From contig NZ_JAMJPJ010000015.1 of NCBI RefSeq assembly GCF_023555005.1, positions 1 to 64,000 of the forward strand: a stretch of 64,000 bases of DNA, read 5' to 3'. Below are positions 44,990-53,524 of this stretch, piece after piece. Numbering within the stretch: the first letter of the stretch is position 1; every line of letters starts with the position of its first letter. The DNA is from Halomonas llamarensis (GTDB lineage: Bacteria; Pseudomonadota; Gammaproteobacteria; Pseudomonadales; Halomonadaceae). A program made the translations under genes and the position numbers. The notes beneath the pieces are model-generated. The model worked only from the letters and a program-made list of their open reading frames with translations. It did no database searches and was not told where the DNA came from.

Positions 44990-45838
44990 ATTGACGTCGC
45001 GCTGAGCTACTTAAGGCCTTGGGAATTTTCACTGACGTGGGCGACCGCCTGCGTACTGGCTATTTTTCTCTACTTGCGTGGCCTCCAACAGCGCCATCGG
45101 CTCGGTGAGCCTACAAACATAGCTCGTACACTCGCCTACCTGCTGGGGGTGGCGGCGATCTATGGCGTCACCCTGACCCATTACGACTATCTCGCTCAGT
45201 ACATGTTCTTTGCCCATCGTGCCCAACATTTGGTATTGCATCACGCGGCCCCCTTCTTGATCGCTTTGGCAGCCCCCCTGCCAGTATTGATCGAAGGTTT
45301 GCCAATGCGAATTAGACAACTCTTTAGGGGGAGGTTAGTTGCGCGTGTACTGCACCCCACCTATAGGGTTCTTCAGCACCCGATAATCGCCCCTGTTCTA
45401 TTCGTTGGACTTATCTATTTTTGGCTGATCCCCGAGATTCACTTCGATGCCATGCTAAGCGCTGACCTATATCAGGTGATGAATTGGAGCATGGCACTGG
45501 ATGGGCTACTGTTTTGGTGGCTGATCTTTGATTATCGCTCGCCGCGACAAGGTGGACTCGGCTATGGTAAGCGCATTGTCATTCTATTGGCGGTGATCCC
45601 ACCGCAGATTGTCCTGGGCGCTTATATCGCTTTCAGTCAGGAAGTAATATTTGATGTCTATGAGGTTTGCGGTCGTGCTTGGCCGCTGGATCCCCTAGAT
45701 GATCAACGTATTGGCGGTTTACTGACCTGGATTCCAGCCACCATGATGAGTGTTCTTGGTGTGCTTATCGTTCTTAGTTTTATATTCCGTGACGCTCGTA
45801 ATGAGGATACCGTTCATGCTTCCCACCCCGCTCGCTAA
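44990..45838 (+). CDS. ctaG: CtaG-like (caa3-type) cytochrome c oxidase assembly protein, likely ATT start
   Basis: A protein of about 282 residues with seven predicted membrane helices, resembling the Caa3_CtaG family. Conserved text includes LRPWEFSLTWATACVLAIFL, MFFAHRAQHLVLHHAAPFL and LTHYDYLAQYMF. The frame is homologous upstream of its first TTG (45074), since the LRPWEFSLTW segment is family-typical. Yet no ATG, GTG or TTG exists between the in-frame stop at 44975 and that segment. The best candidate is ATT at 44990, just after GAGGGAGAAGGG; CTG 45002 is an alternative. It is followed by the copper chaperone genes. Confidence 0.75.
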   Translation: MDVALSYLRPWEFSLTWATACVLAIFLYLRGLQQRHRLGEPTNIARTLAYLLGVAAIYGVTLTHYDYLAQYMFFAHRAQHLVLHHAAPFLIALAAPLPVLIEGLPMRIRQLFRGRLVARVLHPTYRVLQHPIIAPVLFVGLIYFWLIPEIHFDAMLSADLYQVMNWSMALDGLLFWWLIFDYRSPRQGGLGYGKRIVILLAVIPPQIVLGAYIAFSQEVIFDVYEVCGRAWPLDPLDDQRIGGLLTWIPATMMSVLGVLIVLSFIFRDARNEDTVHASHPAR

Positions 45839-46280
45839 TTTACCGCGCCCAATGCGTATCTTGTGTTTGACCCTTTTGCTGTTTTTCGCCATGCCCAGCG
45901 TACTATTCGCCGCAGATTTGCAGATAAGTGATGCTCGCATACGACTACTGCCGGGCGATATTCCGGCTGCGGGCTATGTCACCCTAACGAATGCTGGTGA
46001 AAACGACACGACGCTGATAGGGGCAGAGAGCGCCGCTTTTGATAACGTCTCGATACATCAAAGTGTTACTCAGGATGGAGTCGCCACCATGCAACACGTG
46101 GATCAGTTAACAGTAGCGGCGGGTGAAAAAGTTAAACTTGCTCCAGGGGGCTATCACCTAATGCTGATGAAGCGGAAGCACCCTATCGACGTCGGCGATG
46201 AAATCGAAATAACCCTATTGTTACGCAACGGACAGCAGCTGAACGCTAAATTCCATGCAGGAGCACCCACAACACAGTAG
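45816..46280 (+). CDS. PCu(A)C-type periplasmic copper chaperone
   Basis: A 154-residue secreted protein delivering Cu(I) to cytochrome oxidase assembly. A signal peptide ends near FAMPSVLFAA. The mature part has ARIRLLPGDIPAAGYVTLTN. The copper-binding Met/His motif appears as SIHQSVTQDGVATMQHVDQL and GGYHLMLMKRKHP. I chose ATG 45816 (GAGGA upstream), which overlaps the ctaG end by 23 bases; ATG 45801 and 45852 are also possible. SCO1 follows 11 bases later. Confidence 0.85.
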   Translation: MLPTPLANLPRPMRILCLTLLLFFAMPSVLFAADLQISDARIRLLPGDIPAAGYVTLTNAGENDTTLIGAESAAFDNVSIHQSVTQDGVATMQHVDQLTVAAGEKVKLAPGGYHLMLMKRKHPIDVGDEIEITLLLRNGQQLNAKFHAGAPTTQ

Positions 46281-46291
46281 GAGCAAGAAGA

Positions 46292-46870
46292 ATGCGTCAA
46301 TTGTTTATGCCTGTATTCGTATCGCTGTGGCTGATGGGATGCGCTGATCAAACGTGGCAGACGAAAGATATCTCAGGCCTTATGCCTCCGTTGGCATTTG
46401 ATCTTGTCGATGAAAACGGAAATGACGTGACTGCCGATCAATTCCTTGGCAAGAGCACACTGCTGTTTTTTGGTTTCACTCATTGCCCTGACATTTGTCC
46501 TACTACGCTTGCGCGCCTCGACGCTGTCATCCAGCGGCTAGAGGGGGCTTATCGCGATGATATCCAGGTACTTTTTGTCTCTGTAGATCCCCGTCGCGAT
46601 GACCCAACGACACTGAGTACCTACACAAACGCTTTCGGCCCCCAGTTCATCGGGCTCACGGGGGACAAAGCAGCGCTTGATAAGCTTACACGCCGCTATC
46701 GTGTTACCTACGGGTATGGTGAAGAAGATAGCAGCGGTAATTATGATGTGTCGCACTCCAGCGCGGTATTCGCTTTCAATGAGCAGGGGGAGGCCCGTGT
46801 GCTTATTCGCGATAGCGACCCCATGGATGCGGTGGCAGCCGATATTAAAAGGCTTGTCAATGAGGGATAA
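46292..46870 (+). CDS. SCO1/SenC-family copper chaperone lipoprotein
   Basis: A 192-residue thioredoxin-fold protein that matures the CuA centre of cytochrome oxidase. The lipobox LMGC lies at residues 14-17. The copper-binding motif is GFTHCPDICPTTLARLD (CPDIC at about residues 69-73), and the conserved distal His is in YDVSHSSAVF (about 156). AGGAGCAAGAAG precedes the start. It closes the ctaG-PCuAC-SCO set and converges with the histidine kinase gene at 46893. Confidence 0.92.
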   Translation: MRQLFMPVFVSLWLMGCADQTWQTKDISGLMPPLAFDLVDENGNDVTADQFLGKSTLLFFGFTHCPDICPTTLARLDAVIQRLEGAYRDDIQVLFVSVDPRRDDPTTLSTYTNAFGPQFIGLTGDKAALDKLTRRYRVTYGYGEEDSSGNYDVSHSSAVFAFNEQGEARVLIRDSDPMDAVAADIKRLVNEG

Positions 46871-46892
46871 AAGGCTTTAATTGATCAAAAGA

Positions 46893-48266
46893 TCAAACAT
46901 TGGGCGTACACGGTAGCCAAAGGGTAAAGGTCGTACCTTTCTCAGAATGGCTCTCGACCTGCACGTCACCATCGTGCCATTGAGCAATGGAGCGGACAAT
47001 AGCCAGCCCAAGTCCTCCCGAGTTGGCCAGACTGGTTCTTGCTGGATCGCAGCGATAGAACCGCTCGAACACGCGGGGTAAATCATCAGGAGATAGTGCT
47101 TCACCGTAGTTATGCACCCACAATTTGACCCATCCTTCGATGTTCGAGGTGCCGATATGAATCGGTGTTTCAAAGCGACCATAACGCAGCGCATTGGCAA
47201 TAAGATTGGCCAGCGCCCTACGGAGCAGATCGCGGTTGGCGAGAATGGTTCCATTTGACTGGTTGACTAGCCTGCGCCCTTCGTCTTCCGCCATGCCCTC
47301 GAAATACTCGCAGAGCTGCTCAACTAGCAGGCGCAGGTCAACCACTTCACGCGGGATTTCCTTCAAGGGATTTGCAGTGCGCGCCAGCAGCAGCATACTG
47401 TCAATCATTCGTGACAGACGCTCGTATTCCTCAATGTTAGATTCAAGCACCTGCCGATACTCCTCGGCGCTTCGTTCCCGGCGCAGGGTATGCTGTGTCT
47501 GCCCCAGCAGGTTAGTCAAGGGCGTCCGCAACTCATGGGCCATATCCGCAGAATGCCGGAATAGCTGAGAGAAGCCTCCCTCCAGACGATGCAGCATCCG
47601 ATTGAGACCGTGACTTAGGGCAACGATCTCTTTTGCCTCACGGTCGATGTCCAAGCGACGATTTAGGTGATGCATATCGATGCGGTTGGCCTGCTCCGAC
47701 AATCGCCGCAATGGGCGAAGCCCACGCCGGCTAACGCCCCACCCCAGCAAAAATGCGAATAACGCGCCAGCGGCCAAGGCCAGCCATAGCCGTAACCGGT
47801 AAGCCGCTAGCATCTGCCGTCGTTCGTCGAGTAGCTTACCGGCCACCAGCGTTAGTGAGCGCCCGTCCTGCTCGAAGGTCTGCCACGCCACTCGCGCCGG
47901 ACTCTCTCCGCGCACATTATCGAGCCGTACCCCTTCACTGGCCAGTAGATCGGGCACAGGCAGATTCCCTGGATTAACCTCGATCAGTACATTGCCCTTG
48001 GTGTCTAGTACCCACAAGAGGCTATCGCGGTTACCTAGCATGTTGGCGTAGAGTTGGGGGCGTTGGCGCAGAGCGGCAATGCTCTCACCGCCGTCAAGCA
48101 GCGTTTCCATGCGCTCCAGGCGTCCGCGCAGCATCTGGTCGTCGCGCCACGCGATCTCACGATTCAGTGTGTGATAAAGGTAGGCGCCGATGCTGCCCAG
48201 CAGCAGTACGCTGACAAGGGCAAACAGCAACGACAAGCGCGCCGCCAGAGAATGGTGGATCCGCAT
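46893..48266 (-). CDS. hprS: HprS/CusS-type sensor histidine kinase
   Basis: A 457-residue membrane kinase. Two N-terminal helices (about residues 12-32 and 160-182) bracket a periplasmic sensor domain, followed by HAMP (RRGLRPLRRLSEQANRID, about 183-200). The phosphoacceptor His is in DMAHELRTPLTNLLGQTQ (about 243). The N box is ALANLIANALRYG (about 355) and the G box GGLGLAIV. This layout is shared by CusS and HprS (YedV). The neighbouring hiuH-msrPQ genes favour HprS, which senses hydrogen peroxide/HOCl stress. The start overlaps the regulator stop (ATGC...TAG) by one base. Confidence 0.85.
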   Translation of the reverse strand: MRIHHSLAARLSLLFALVSVLLLGSIGAYLYHTLNREIAWRDDQMLRGRLERMETLLDGGESIAALRQRPQLYANMLGNRDSLLWVLDTKGNVLIEVNPGNLPVPDLLASEGVRLDNVRGESPARVAWQTFEQDGRSLTLVAGKLLDERRQMLAAYRLRLWLALAAGALFAFLLGWGVSRRGLRPLRRLSEQANRIDMHHLNRRLDIDREAKEIVALSHGLNRMLHRLEGGFSQLFRHSADMAHELRTPLTNLLGQTQHTLRRERSAEEYRQVLESNIEEYERLSRMIDSMLLLARTANPLKEIPREVVDLRLLVEQLCEYFEGMAEDEGRRLVNQSNGTILANRDLLRRALANLIANALRYGRFETPIHIGTSNIEGWVKLWVHNYGEALSPDDLPRVFERFYRCDPARTSLANSGGLGLAIVRSIAQWHDGDVQVESHSEKGTTFTLWLPCTPNV

Positions 48267-48937
48267 TAGGCACGCGCCTCCAGCACGTAGCCCATGCCGC
48301 GCTCGGTGTGAATTAGCTTGGGGGTGTAGGCATCGTCAACCTTGGCACGTAGCCGTCGGACCGCAACTTCCACCACGTTGGTATCACTGTCAAAGTTCAT
48401 CTGCCAAACCCGTGAGGCAATATAAGTGCGCGACAGCACTTCTCCTTCACGATCAAGAAACAACTCTAGCAGCGCGAACTCTTTATTGGTCAGCCCGATG
48501 CGCTCACCCTGGCGAGTCACCCGACGGCGAAGCACGTCCATCTCCAGGTCAGCCACGCGAAAGTACTCAGCCTCGCGAACCGGGCCGCGACGCCGCAGTG
48601 TTCGCACCCGCGCTAACAGCTCGACGAAAGAGAATGGCTTAATCAGGTAGTCGTCAGCGCCCAGTTCCAGCCCCTTGACACGGTATTCCACTGCATCACG
48701 GGCAGTCAGAAAAAGAACAGGGACCTGGCTGCGGCGACGGATCCGTTTCAACAGCTGCCAACCGTCAAGTCCCGGTAGCATGACGTCAAGGATGATCAGA
48801 TCAAACTCACACTCTTCGATCAAATACCACGCCTCGTAACCGTCTCGCCCCACCTCAACACGATACCCCGACTCGCTGAGCCCTTTGCTTAGGTAGTCAG
48901 CGGTCTTATGCTCGTCCTCCACCACCAAAATATGCAT
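48266..48937 (-). CDS. hprR: HprR/CusR-type response regulator (OmpR family)
   Basis: A 223-residue OmpR-family regulator. The receiver has acidic residues in VVEDEHKT, phosphoacceptor Asp in [14 protein letters not shown] (about residue 51), and Lys in [10 protein letters not shown] (about 100). The DNA-binding winged helix spans about 128-220 ([39 protein letters not shown]). The ATTACA-AAGC-TGTAAT palindrome at 48989-49004 lies between it and hiuH and matches the published HprR recognition style. It likely activates hiuH-msrP-msrQ. Confidence 0.88.
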   Translation of the reverse strand: MHILVVEDEHKTADYLSKGLSESGYRVEVGRDGYEAWYLIEECEFDLIILDVMLPGLDGWQLLKRIRRRSQVPVLFLTARDAVEYRVKGLELGADDYLIKPFSFVELLARVRTLRRRGPVREAEYFRVADLEMDVLRRRVTRQGERIGLTNKEFALLELFLDREGEVLSRTYIASRVWQMNFDSDTNVVEVAVRRLRAKVDDAYTPKLIHTERGMGYVLEARA

Positions 48938-48988
48938 GCCGCCCTCCGCGAAATCGGCACAGAATAGTCGACCCCGGGCTTTTTTCCT

Positions 48989-49004
48989 ATTACAAAGCTG
49001 TAAT
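48989..49004. promoter_or_regulatory. Putative HprR box between hprR and hiuH
   Basis: ATTACAAAGCTGTAAT is a perfect 6-4-6 inverted repeat, 69 bases upstream of the hiuH start and 52 bases upstream of the regulator start. It closely resembles the CATTACAAAATTGTAATG-type box known for E. coli HprR/CusR. Confidence 0.75.
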
Positions 49005-49072
49005 CCTGGCGTCAGGTGATTGACGAGACAGGTGTGTCAGGATGGCGTTGTCAATTTAACAAGGAGATTCTC

Positions 49073-49495
49073 ATGACATCACGACTGACTCGACTGCCTC
49101 TACTAGGTGCTGGTATCGTCCTAAGCAGCGCCGTCGCTACTGCTATGGCCGCCGACAACCCGCTTAGTGTCCACGTGCTTAACATCCAGAATGGTCAGCC
49201 GTCGCCGGGCGTCGAGGTCGAGCTTGAGCGGCGCACCGACACAGGATGGAAATATTTGTCCACTGAAACCACCGACAACGCTGGCCGCATCTCGGCTCTT
49301 TACCCTGAGGACGAAAGCTTTGAGCCGGGCGTGTACCGCGTCACCTTCGAAACCGGCGAATGGTTCGAGGCGCGTGACACCGCTACCTTCTTCCCGGAGA
49401 TTCCGGTGCTCTTCCAGGTGGAGAACACCATGCAGCACTACCACGTGCCGATGCTGCTCAGCCCGTACGGCTACTCCACCTACCGCGGCAATTGA
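49073..49495 (+). CDS. hiuH: Periplasmic 5-hydroxyisourate hydrolase / transthyretin-like protein
   Basis: A 140-residue protein with a signal peptide (cleavage near TAMAADNP) and a transthyretin fold. Family marks are LSVHVLNIQNGQPSPGVEVE (about 29-48) with the His/Arg catalytic positions, and the C-terminal YHVPMLLSPYGYSTYRGN, which ends in YRG-(N/S) as in the family. It hydrolyses 5-hydroxyisourate in the urate pathway. Next to msrPQ in E. coli it is co-regulated by HprRS. ATG 49073 has AAGGAG seven bases upstream; the earlier ATG 49016 lacks it. Confidence 0.92.
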   Translation: MTSRLTRLPLLGAGIVLSSAVATAMAADNPLSVHVLNIQNGQPSPGVEVELERRTDTGWKYLSTETTDNAGRISALYPEDESFEPGVYRVTFETGEWFEARDTATFFPEIPVLFQVENTMQHYHVPMLLSPYGYSTYRGN

Positions 49496-49684
49496 TGATC
49501 GAATCGCTGGGTCGGCTCAACTGAGCCGATCCATATCTAACAGTCCATCTATGAGGTGACCTATCTGTTTTAATCAGTCGGCATTATAAACACCTGCGAC
49601 TCAAAGAGTTGATTGGGGTAAAGCGTTTAACAGCCCGGTCGACTTGTCTCAGCACTCAATATCCACTATTGGTGGGAGCAGCTT

Positions 49685-50701
49685 ATGCTGATCAAAATTG
49701 CCAAACCGAGTGACTTGCACGAATCCGATGTCACACCCGAATCTATCTATCTTTCCCGGCGGCGCTTTATGGGCGGCATGGCGGGCTTAGGTGCAGGACT
49801 TGCCCTTTCCGGCCACGCCCGCGCTAACGCCGACTACTCAGACGTACCCGACGGCAATGCGCCAGCGTGGCTGAAAGAGAAAATCAGCGACACCCAATGG
49901 CGGGCCATCACCCCTAGCGACCCAGAAAAAGATAAAATCGCCCCCTTTGATGACGCCAGTGGCTACAACAACTTTTTCGAGTTCGGCACCGACAAAGGCG
50001 ACCCTGCCCGCTATGCAGGCAGCCTGCAGACCGAGCCGTGGAGCGTGGTAGTGGATGGTGAGGTTAACAACGGAGGGCGTTTTGCCTTAGAGGACTTCGC
50101 CAAGCCTTCACAGTTTGAGGAGCGCATTTACCGCCTGCGCTGCGTAGAAGCCTGGTCGATGGTGATCCCCTGGCTGGGCATTCCGCTGGCGGAAATCATC
50201 AAGCGTGCCGACCCCACCAGCAAAGCCAAGTACGTGCGCTTTGAAACCCTGGTAGACCCCGAACAGATGCGCGGTCAGCGCTCCTCATTCTCGATCATCG
50301 ACTGGCCCTACGTGGAAGGCTTGCGCCTGGACGAAGCCATGCACCCACTGACGATCATGGCCATGGGCATGTACGGCCGCGAACTCCCCAACCAAAATGG
50401 CGCCCCCCTACGGCTGGTAGTGCCCTGGAAATACGGTTTTAAAAGCATCAAGTCGATTGTGCGCATCTCACTGGTAGAAGAGCAGCCGATTAACTCCTGG
50501 CAGCAGATTGCCGCGGATGAGTACGGCTTTTATGCCAACGTTAACCCCAATGTGGACCACCCCCGCTGGAGCCAGGCCACCGAGCGGCGCTTACCTAACA
50601 GTCTATTCAGCACCAACACCATCGACACTCGCATGTTTAACGGCTACGAAGATGAAGTCGCCGAGCTATATGCCGGCATGGACTTGAGGAAGCACTACTG
50701 A
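49685..50701 (+). CDS. msrP: Protein-methionine-sulfoxide reductase catalytic subunit MsrP
   Basis: A periplasmic molybdopterin enzyme of 338 residues that repairs oxidised methionines in envelope proteins. A twin-arginine signal, LSRRRFMGGMAGLGAG, lies at residues 24-40. The molybdenum-ligand Cys is in RLRCVEAWSM (about residue 155). Conserved blocks include PWSVVVDGEV and LVVPWKYGFKSIKSIVRI. It is followed one base away by msrQ. The hiuH-msrP-msrQ order next to a two-component system equals the E. coli arrangement. Confidence 0.95.
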   Translation: MLIKIAKPSDLHESDVTPESIYLSRRRFMGGMAGLGAGLALSGHARANADYSDVPDGNAPAWLKEKISDTQWRAITPSDPEKDKIAPFDDASGYNNFFEFGTDKGDPARYAGSLQTEPWSVVVDGEVNNGGRFALEDFAKPSQFEERIYRLRCVEAWSMVIPWLGIPLAEIIKRADPTSKAKYVRFETLVDPEQMRGQRSSFSIIDWPYVEGLRLDEAMHPLTIMAMGMYGRELPNQNGAPLRLVVPWKYGFKSIKSIVRISLVEEQPINSWQQIAADEYGFYANVNPNVDHPRWSQATERRLPNSLFSTNTIDTRMFNGYEDEVAELYAGMDLRKHY

Positions 50702-51321
50702 TGGCAACGCAGCGCAAATGGTTAGTCTGGCGCGTGGCGGTGTTTCTGGCCGCACTAGCGCCGTTGGTATTCTGGAGTTGGCAGGTGGCGAACAACGCCG
50801 CCGGCCCGGAGCCAGGGCGCTACCTGTTGCTCAACATTGGCATTGGCGGGCTGTGGATGCTGCTGCTCACCCTCAGCCTGACGCCGCTGACCAAGCTCAC
50901 CCGCTGGAAAGGCTTCGCGCTGATCCGGCGCCAGTTGGGGCTCTGGACGCTGGCCTACGCCACCCTGCATATGCTCAGTTACGCGCTATTCATCTTGGGG
51001 CTTAACTGGGCACTGCTGGGCAGCGAGATCGTCAAGCGCCCCTACATTATCGTCGGCATGATCGCGCTGATCGGCCTGTCCGTACTCGGCGCCACATCCA
51101 ACAAATGGTCGATGAAGCGCCTGGGTAAACGCTGGAAGCCGCTGCACAAATTTTCCTACCTCATTTTAAGCTTGGTGCTGCTGCACTTTTTCTGGGTCGT
51201 ACGCGCCGACATGAGCGAATGGGCCATGTACGCCGCTATTGCTGCGCTCATTATGGCTACCCGCCTGCCCCCTTTTGCTCGCTCCCTGCCTAAACTGCGT
51301 TATCGGTTGAGTCGTACTTAA
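50701..51321 (+). CDS. msrQ: Heme-binding membrane subunit MsrQ
   Basis: A 206-residue inner membrane b-type heme protein that feeds electrons from the quinone pool to MsrP. Five to six membrane helices are visible, with paired His candidates in TLHMLSYALF (about residue 89), KPLHKFSYLIL (about 149) and LVLLHFFWV (about 161). LGLWTLAYATLH and KRPYIIVGMIALIGL are family-typical. The start overlaps the msrP stop by one base, so the subunits are translationally coupled. Confidence 0.93.
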   Translation: MATQRKWLVWRVAVFLAALAPLVFWSWQVANNAAGPEPGRYLLLNIGIGGLWMLLLTLSLTPLTKLTRWKGFALIRRQLGLWTLAYATLHMLSYALFILGLNWALLGSEIVKRPYIIVGMIALIGLSVLGATSNKWSMKRLGKRWKPLHKFSYLILSLVLLHFFWVVRADMSEWAMYAAIAALIMATRLPPFARSLPKLRYRLSRT

Positions 51322-51360
51322 CCCAATAGCAATTTTATAATAGCTGGTTCTTCTAACAAG

Positions 51361-52200
51361 TCAGTCCACCATCCACTCATTAAAAGTCCGCCGCTCGGTA
51401 TCGGTTCCCTTGTGCGCATAGTAAACCAGCCGCAGGTGGCGCTCGTCATCCACGGTGAGCGTCGTGTGTTCAAACGCCACGGCACCAAGCGCTTCAAGAT
51501 ATAGATGACGCACTCCCTGACAGGGCGCGTTGACCTCCTGATTTTTCCACCATGCCTTAAACTCAGGCGACACTTTGGTTAACTCTTCGACCAGCCCATC
51601 GATAGCGGGATCCTCAGCCGCACGGGCAAAGTCGCGTTGGAAGCTGGATAGCATTTGGCAAACCTGCTCTTCCCAGGGTGATAACAGTAGGCGCATGGCA
51701 GGGTCGGTAAATAACAACCACAGCATATTGCGGCGTTCCGGCACGTGAGCAGAGAAGTTGAACAGCTTATCGGCGGCGGCGTTCCAGGCCAGTACATCCC
51801 AGCGTAAGTTGAGGATATAAGCGGGCCGCGTGGGCAGGTCGTCCATCAATGTTTGCACCAGCGGCGGCACGCTACACCAGGTTTTACCTAGCTCAGAGGG
51901 TAGCCGCTGATGGGCAAGCAGGAACAGATGGCGGCGTTCCGCCGCATCCAACTTGAGCGTCTTGGATAAGTTGTCCAGAAACGTCGCCGATACGCTAATA
52001 TCTCGGCCCTGCTCCAACCAGGTATACCAAGTCAGCCCCACGCCCGCTAACGCGGCGACCTCTTCGCGCCTTAACCCAGGCGTGCGCCGTCGGCGACCAC
52101 GTGGCAGCCCCACCTCTTCCGGCGCGATTTTATCGCGATGCTTACGTAGAAATGCAGCCAAGTCTTCCCGCGTTCGAGTGAGCGTTCGGGGAACAGTCAT
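51361..52200 (-). CDS. XRE-family regulator with MmyB-like ligand domain
   Basis: A 279-residue protein. The helix-turn-helix lies at about 40-95 (RRRTPGLRREEVAALAGVGL, WYTWLEQGRDISVSATFLDN). The C-terminal MmyB-like domain (about 110-265) carries PAYILNLRWDVLAWNAAADK and RNMLWLLFTDPAMR. Such regulators often control a divergent short-chain dehydrogenase or exporter. Here the divergent partner is an MFS transporter 158 bases away. Two direct repeats in the spacer (52218-52254) are the probable binding site. Confidence 0.88.
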   Translation of the reverse strand: MTVPRTLTRTREDLAAFLRKHRDKIAPEEVGLPRGRRRRTPGLRREEVAALAGVGLTWYTWLEQGRDISVSATFLDNLSKTLKLDAAERRHLFLLAHQRLPSELGKTWCSVPPLVQTLMDDLPTRPAYILNLRWDVLAWNAAADKLFNFSAHVPERRNMLWLLFTDPAMRLLLSPWEEQVCQMLSSFQRDFARAAEDPAIDGLVEELTKVSPEFKAWWKNQEVNAPCQGVRHLYLEALGAVAFEHTTLTVDDERHLRLVYYAHKGTDTERRTFNEWMVD

Positions 52201-52217
52201 CTTGTTACCTTTACTAA

Positions 52218-52254
52218 CTTATCATTTTTAATAGCTTATCACTTTTAGTAATAG
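52218..52254. promoter_or_regulatory. Tandem operator-like repeats in the XRE/MFS spacer
   Basis: CTTATCATTTTTAATAG (52218-52234) is followed directly by CTTATCACTTTTAGTAATAG (52235-52254). They start 18 bases upstream of the regulator gene on its own strand, so autoregulation is likely. Confidence 0.5.
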
Positions 52255-52357
52255 CATAAATGGTTAAATTGTACCCCTTTAAAACCCTCTCCAGAATAGC
52301 CTCTCGCTGACATAACTAGCGATGACCTATCGATCCTTATCTAACCTGGAGAGTGTG

Positions 52358-53524
52358 ATGGCTGACCAATCTCGTTTATCGGTTTATTTAGTTGCCTTGG
52401 GTGCATTTGCGCTGGGGATGGCCTCTTATGTCACCGCTGGGCTTATTCCACTTATCGGCGACGCTTTTAGTGTCTCTGCAGCCAAGGCCGCTCAATTAGT
52501 CACGGCGTTCACACTGGCCTATGGCTTAGGCTCGCCCGTCATCGTGGCACTACTGCCCGGCCATCATCAACGCTTGGGCTTACTGGTGGCGTTAGCGATT
52601 TTTATAGTGGCTAACATCGCCAGTGCGCTGGTCACCAGTTTTATATCCCTCGCTATATGGCGAGCTATCGCAGGCGTGGGCGCAGGGGTTTATCTTGCCA
52701 TGGGCATTGCCGCCGCAGCCGCCATCACGCCCGAAGTGCAGCGTGGTAAAGCGATTGCGATCATTATGGGCGGCATGGCGAGTGGAACGGTACTGGGGGT
52801 GCCTGTCAGCCTGCTGATGGCGGAACGCTTAGGTTGGGCGTCAGCCATGTGGCTAATCGCAGTACTCGGCTTCATCGCCTGCGCGGGGCTACAGCTTAAA
52901 CTGTCTGCGCTTCCAGCCGCACCAACACTGTCACTTGTCCGCAAACTGGCGATTTTGAAAAGCCCCCATGCCATGGGCATTCTGACAGTTTCTTTATTGG
53001 CGGCCATTGCCAGCTTAGGTATGTATACCTTTATCGCCCCGTTAATGGCGGCCGCCGAGTCAGGTGCTGTTGAGTCGATCACCGGTTATTTGTGGGTGTG
53101 GGGAATTGGCGGTGTCGTAGGCAGCTTTCTGATTGGCCCATTGGTCGACAGATTTAACGGCCCGATAATGACCTTGGCGATTATGCTGCTGCTCTTTATC
53201 GCGCTGATCGCCCTACCTTTTTCGGCATCTATTCATCCACTGCTGGCGTTACTGCCGATTGCGCTTTGGGGCGCCGTAGGCTGGGCGCTGCAAGTGCCGC
53301 AAAACAACGAGCTAGTTCGTATCCGCCAGGCCCATGGCGACGGCAATTTGGCGGTCGCGCTCAATGAATCAGCGCTCTATTTAGGCAGCGCGATGGGAGC
53401 GGCGGGCGGGGGTATTTTGCTTGCCATCCATCAGCCCATTTCGACATTAGCGGTGGGCGCAGGGGCAATCGCCGTAGTAGGGGCATCAGTACAGTTGGCG
53501 CTTGTGGTAAATGCCAAGCATTAA
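52358..53524 (+). CDS. MFS transporter, DHA1 drug-efflux type
   Basis: A 388-residue, twelve-helix major facilitator. Motifs: GLIPLIGDAFSVSAAKAAQL (about 24-43), the helix-4 region AIWRAIAGVGAGVYLAMGIA, motif C-like GTVLGVPVSLLMAERLGWAS (about 146-165) and a second half with GIGGVVGSFLIGPLVDRFNG. It resembles arabinose/chloramphenicol-type exporters. ATG 52358 has TGGAG upstream; ATG 52322 does not. Its substrate is unknown. The divergent MmyB-type regulator probably controls it. Confidence 0.88.
   Translation: MADQSRLSVYLVALGAFALGMASYVTAGLIPLIGDAFSVSAAKAAQLVTAFTLAYGLGSPVIVALLPGHHQRLGLLVALAIFIVANIASALVTSFISLAIWRAIAGVGAGVYLAMGIAAAAAITPEVQRGKAIAIIMGGMASGTVLGVPVSLLMAERLGWASAMWLIAVLGFIACAGLQLKLSALPAAPTLSLVRKLAILKSPHAMGILTVSLLAAIASLGMYTFIAPLMAAAESGAVESITGYLWVWGIGGVVGSFLIGPLVDRFNGPIMTLAIMLLLFIALIALPFSASIHPLLALLPIALWGAVGWALQVPQNNELVRIRQAHGDGNLAVALNESALYLGSAMGAAGGGILLAIHQPISTLAVGAGAIAVVGASVQLALVVNAKH

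Noticed and set aside
41583-46870. Integrative element with attachment repeats at tRNA-Pro
   Set aside because: No second copy of the tRNA 3' end and no integrase gene are visible in the window, so only an island-like block is proposed.
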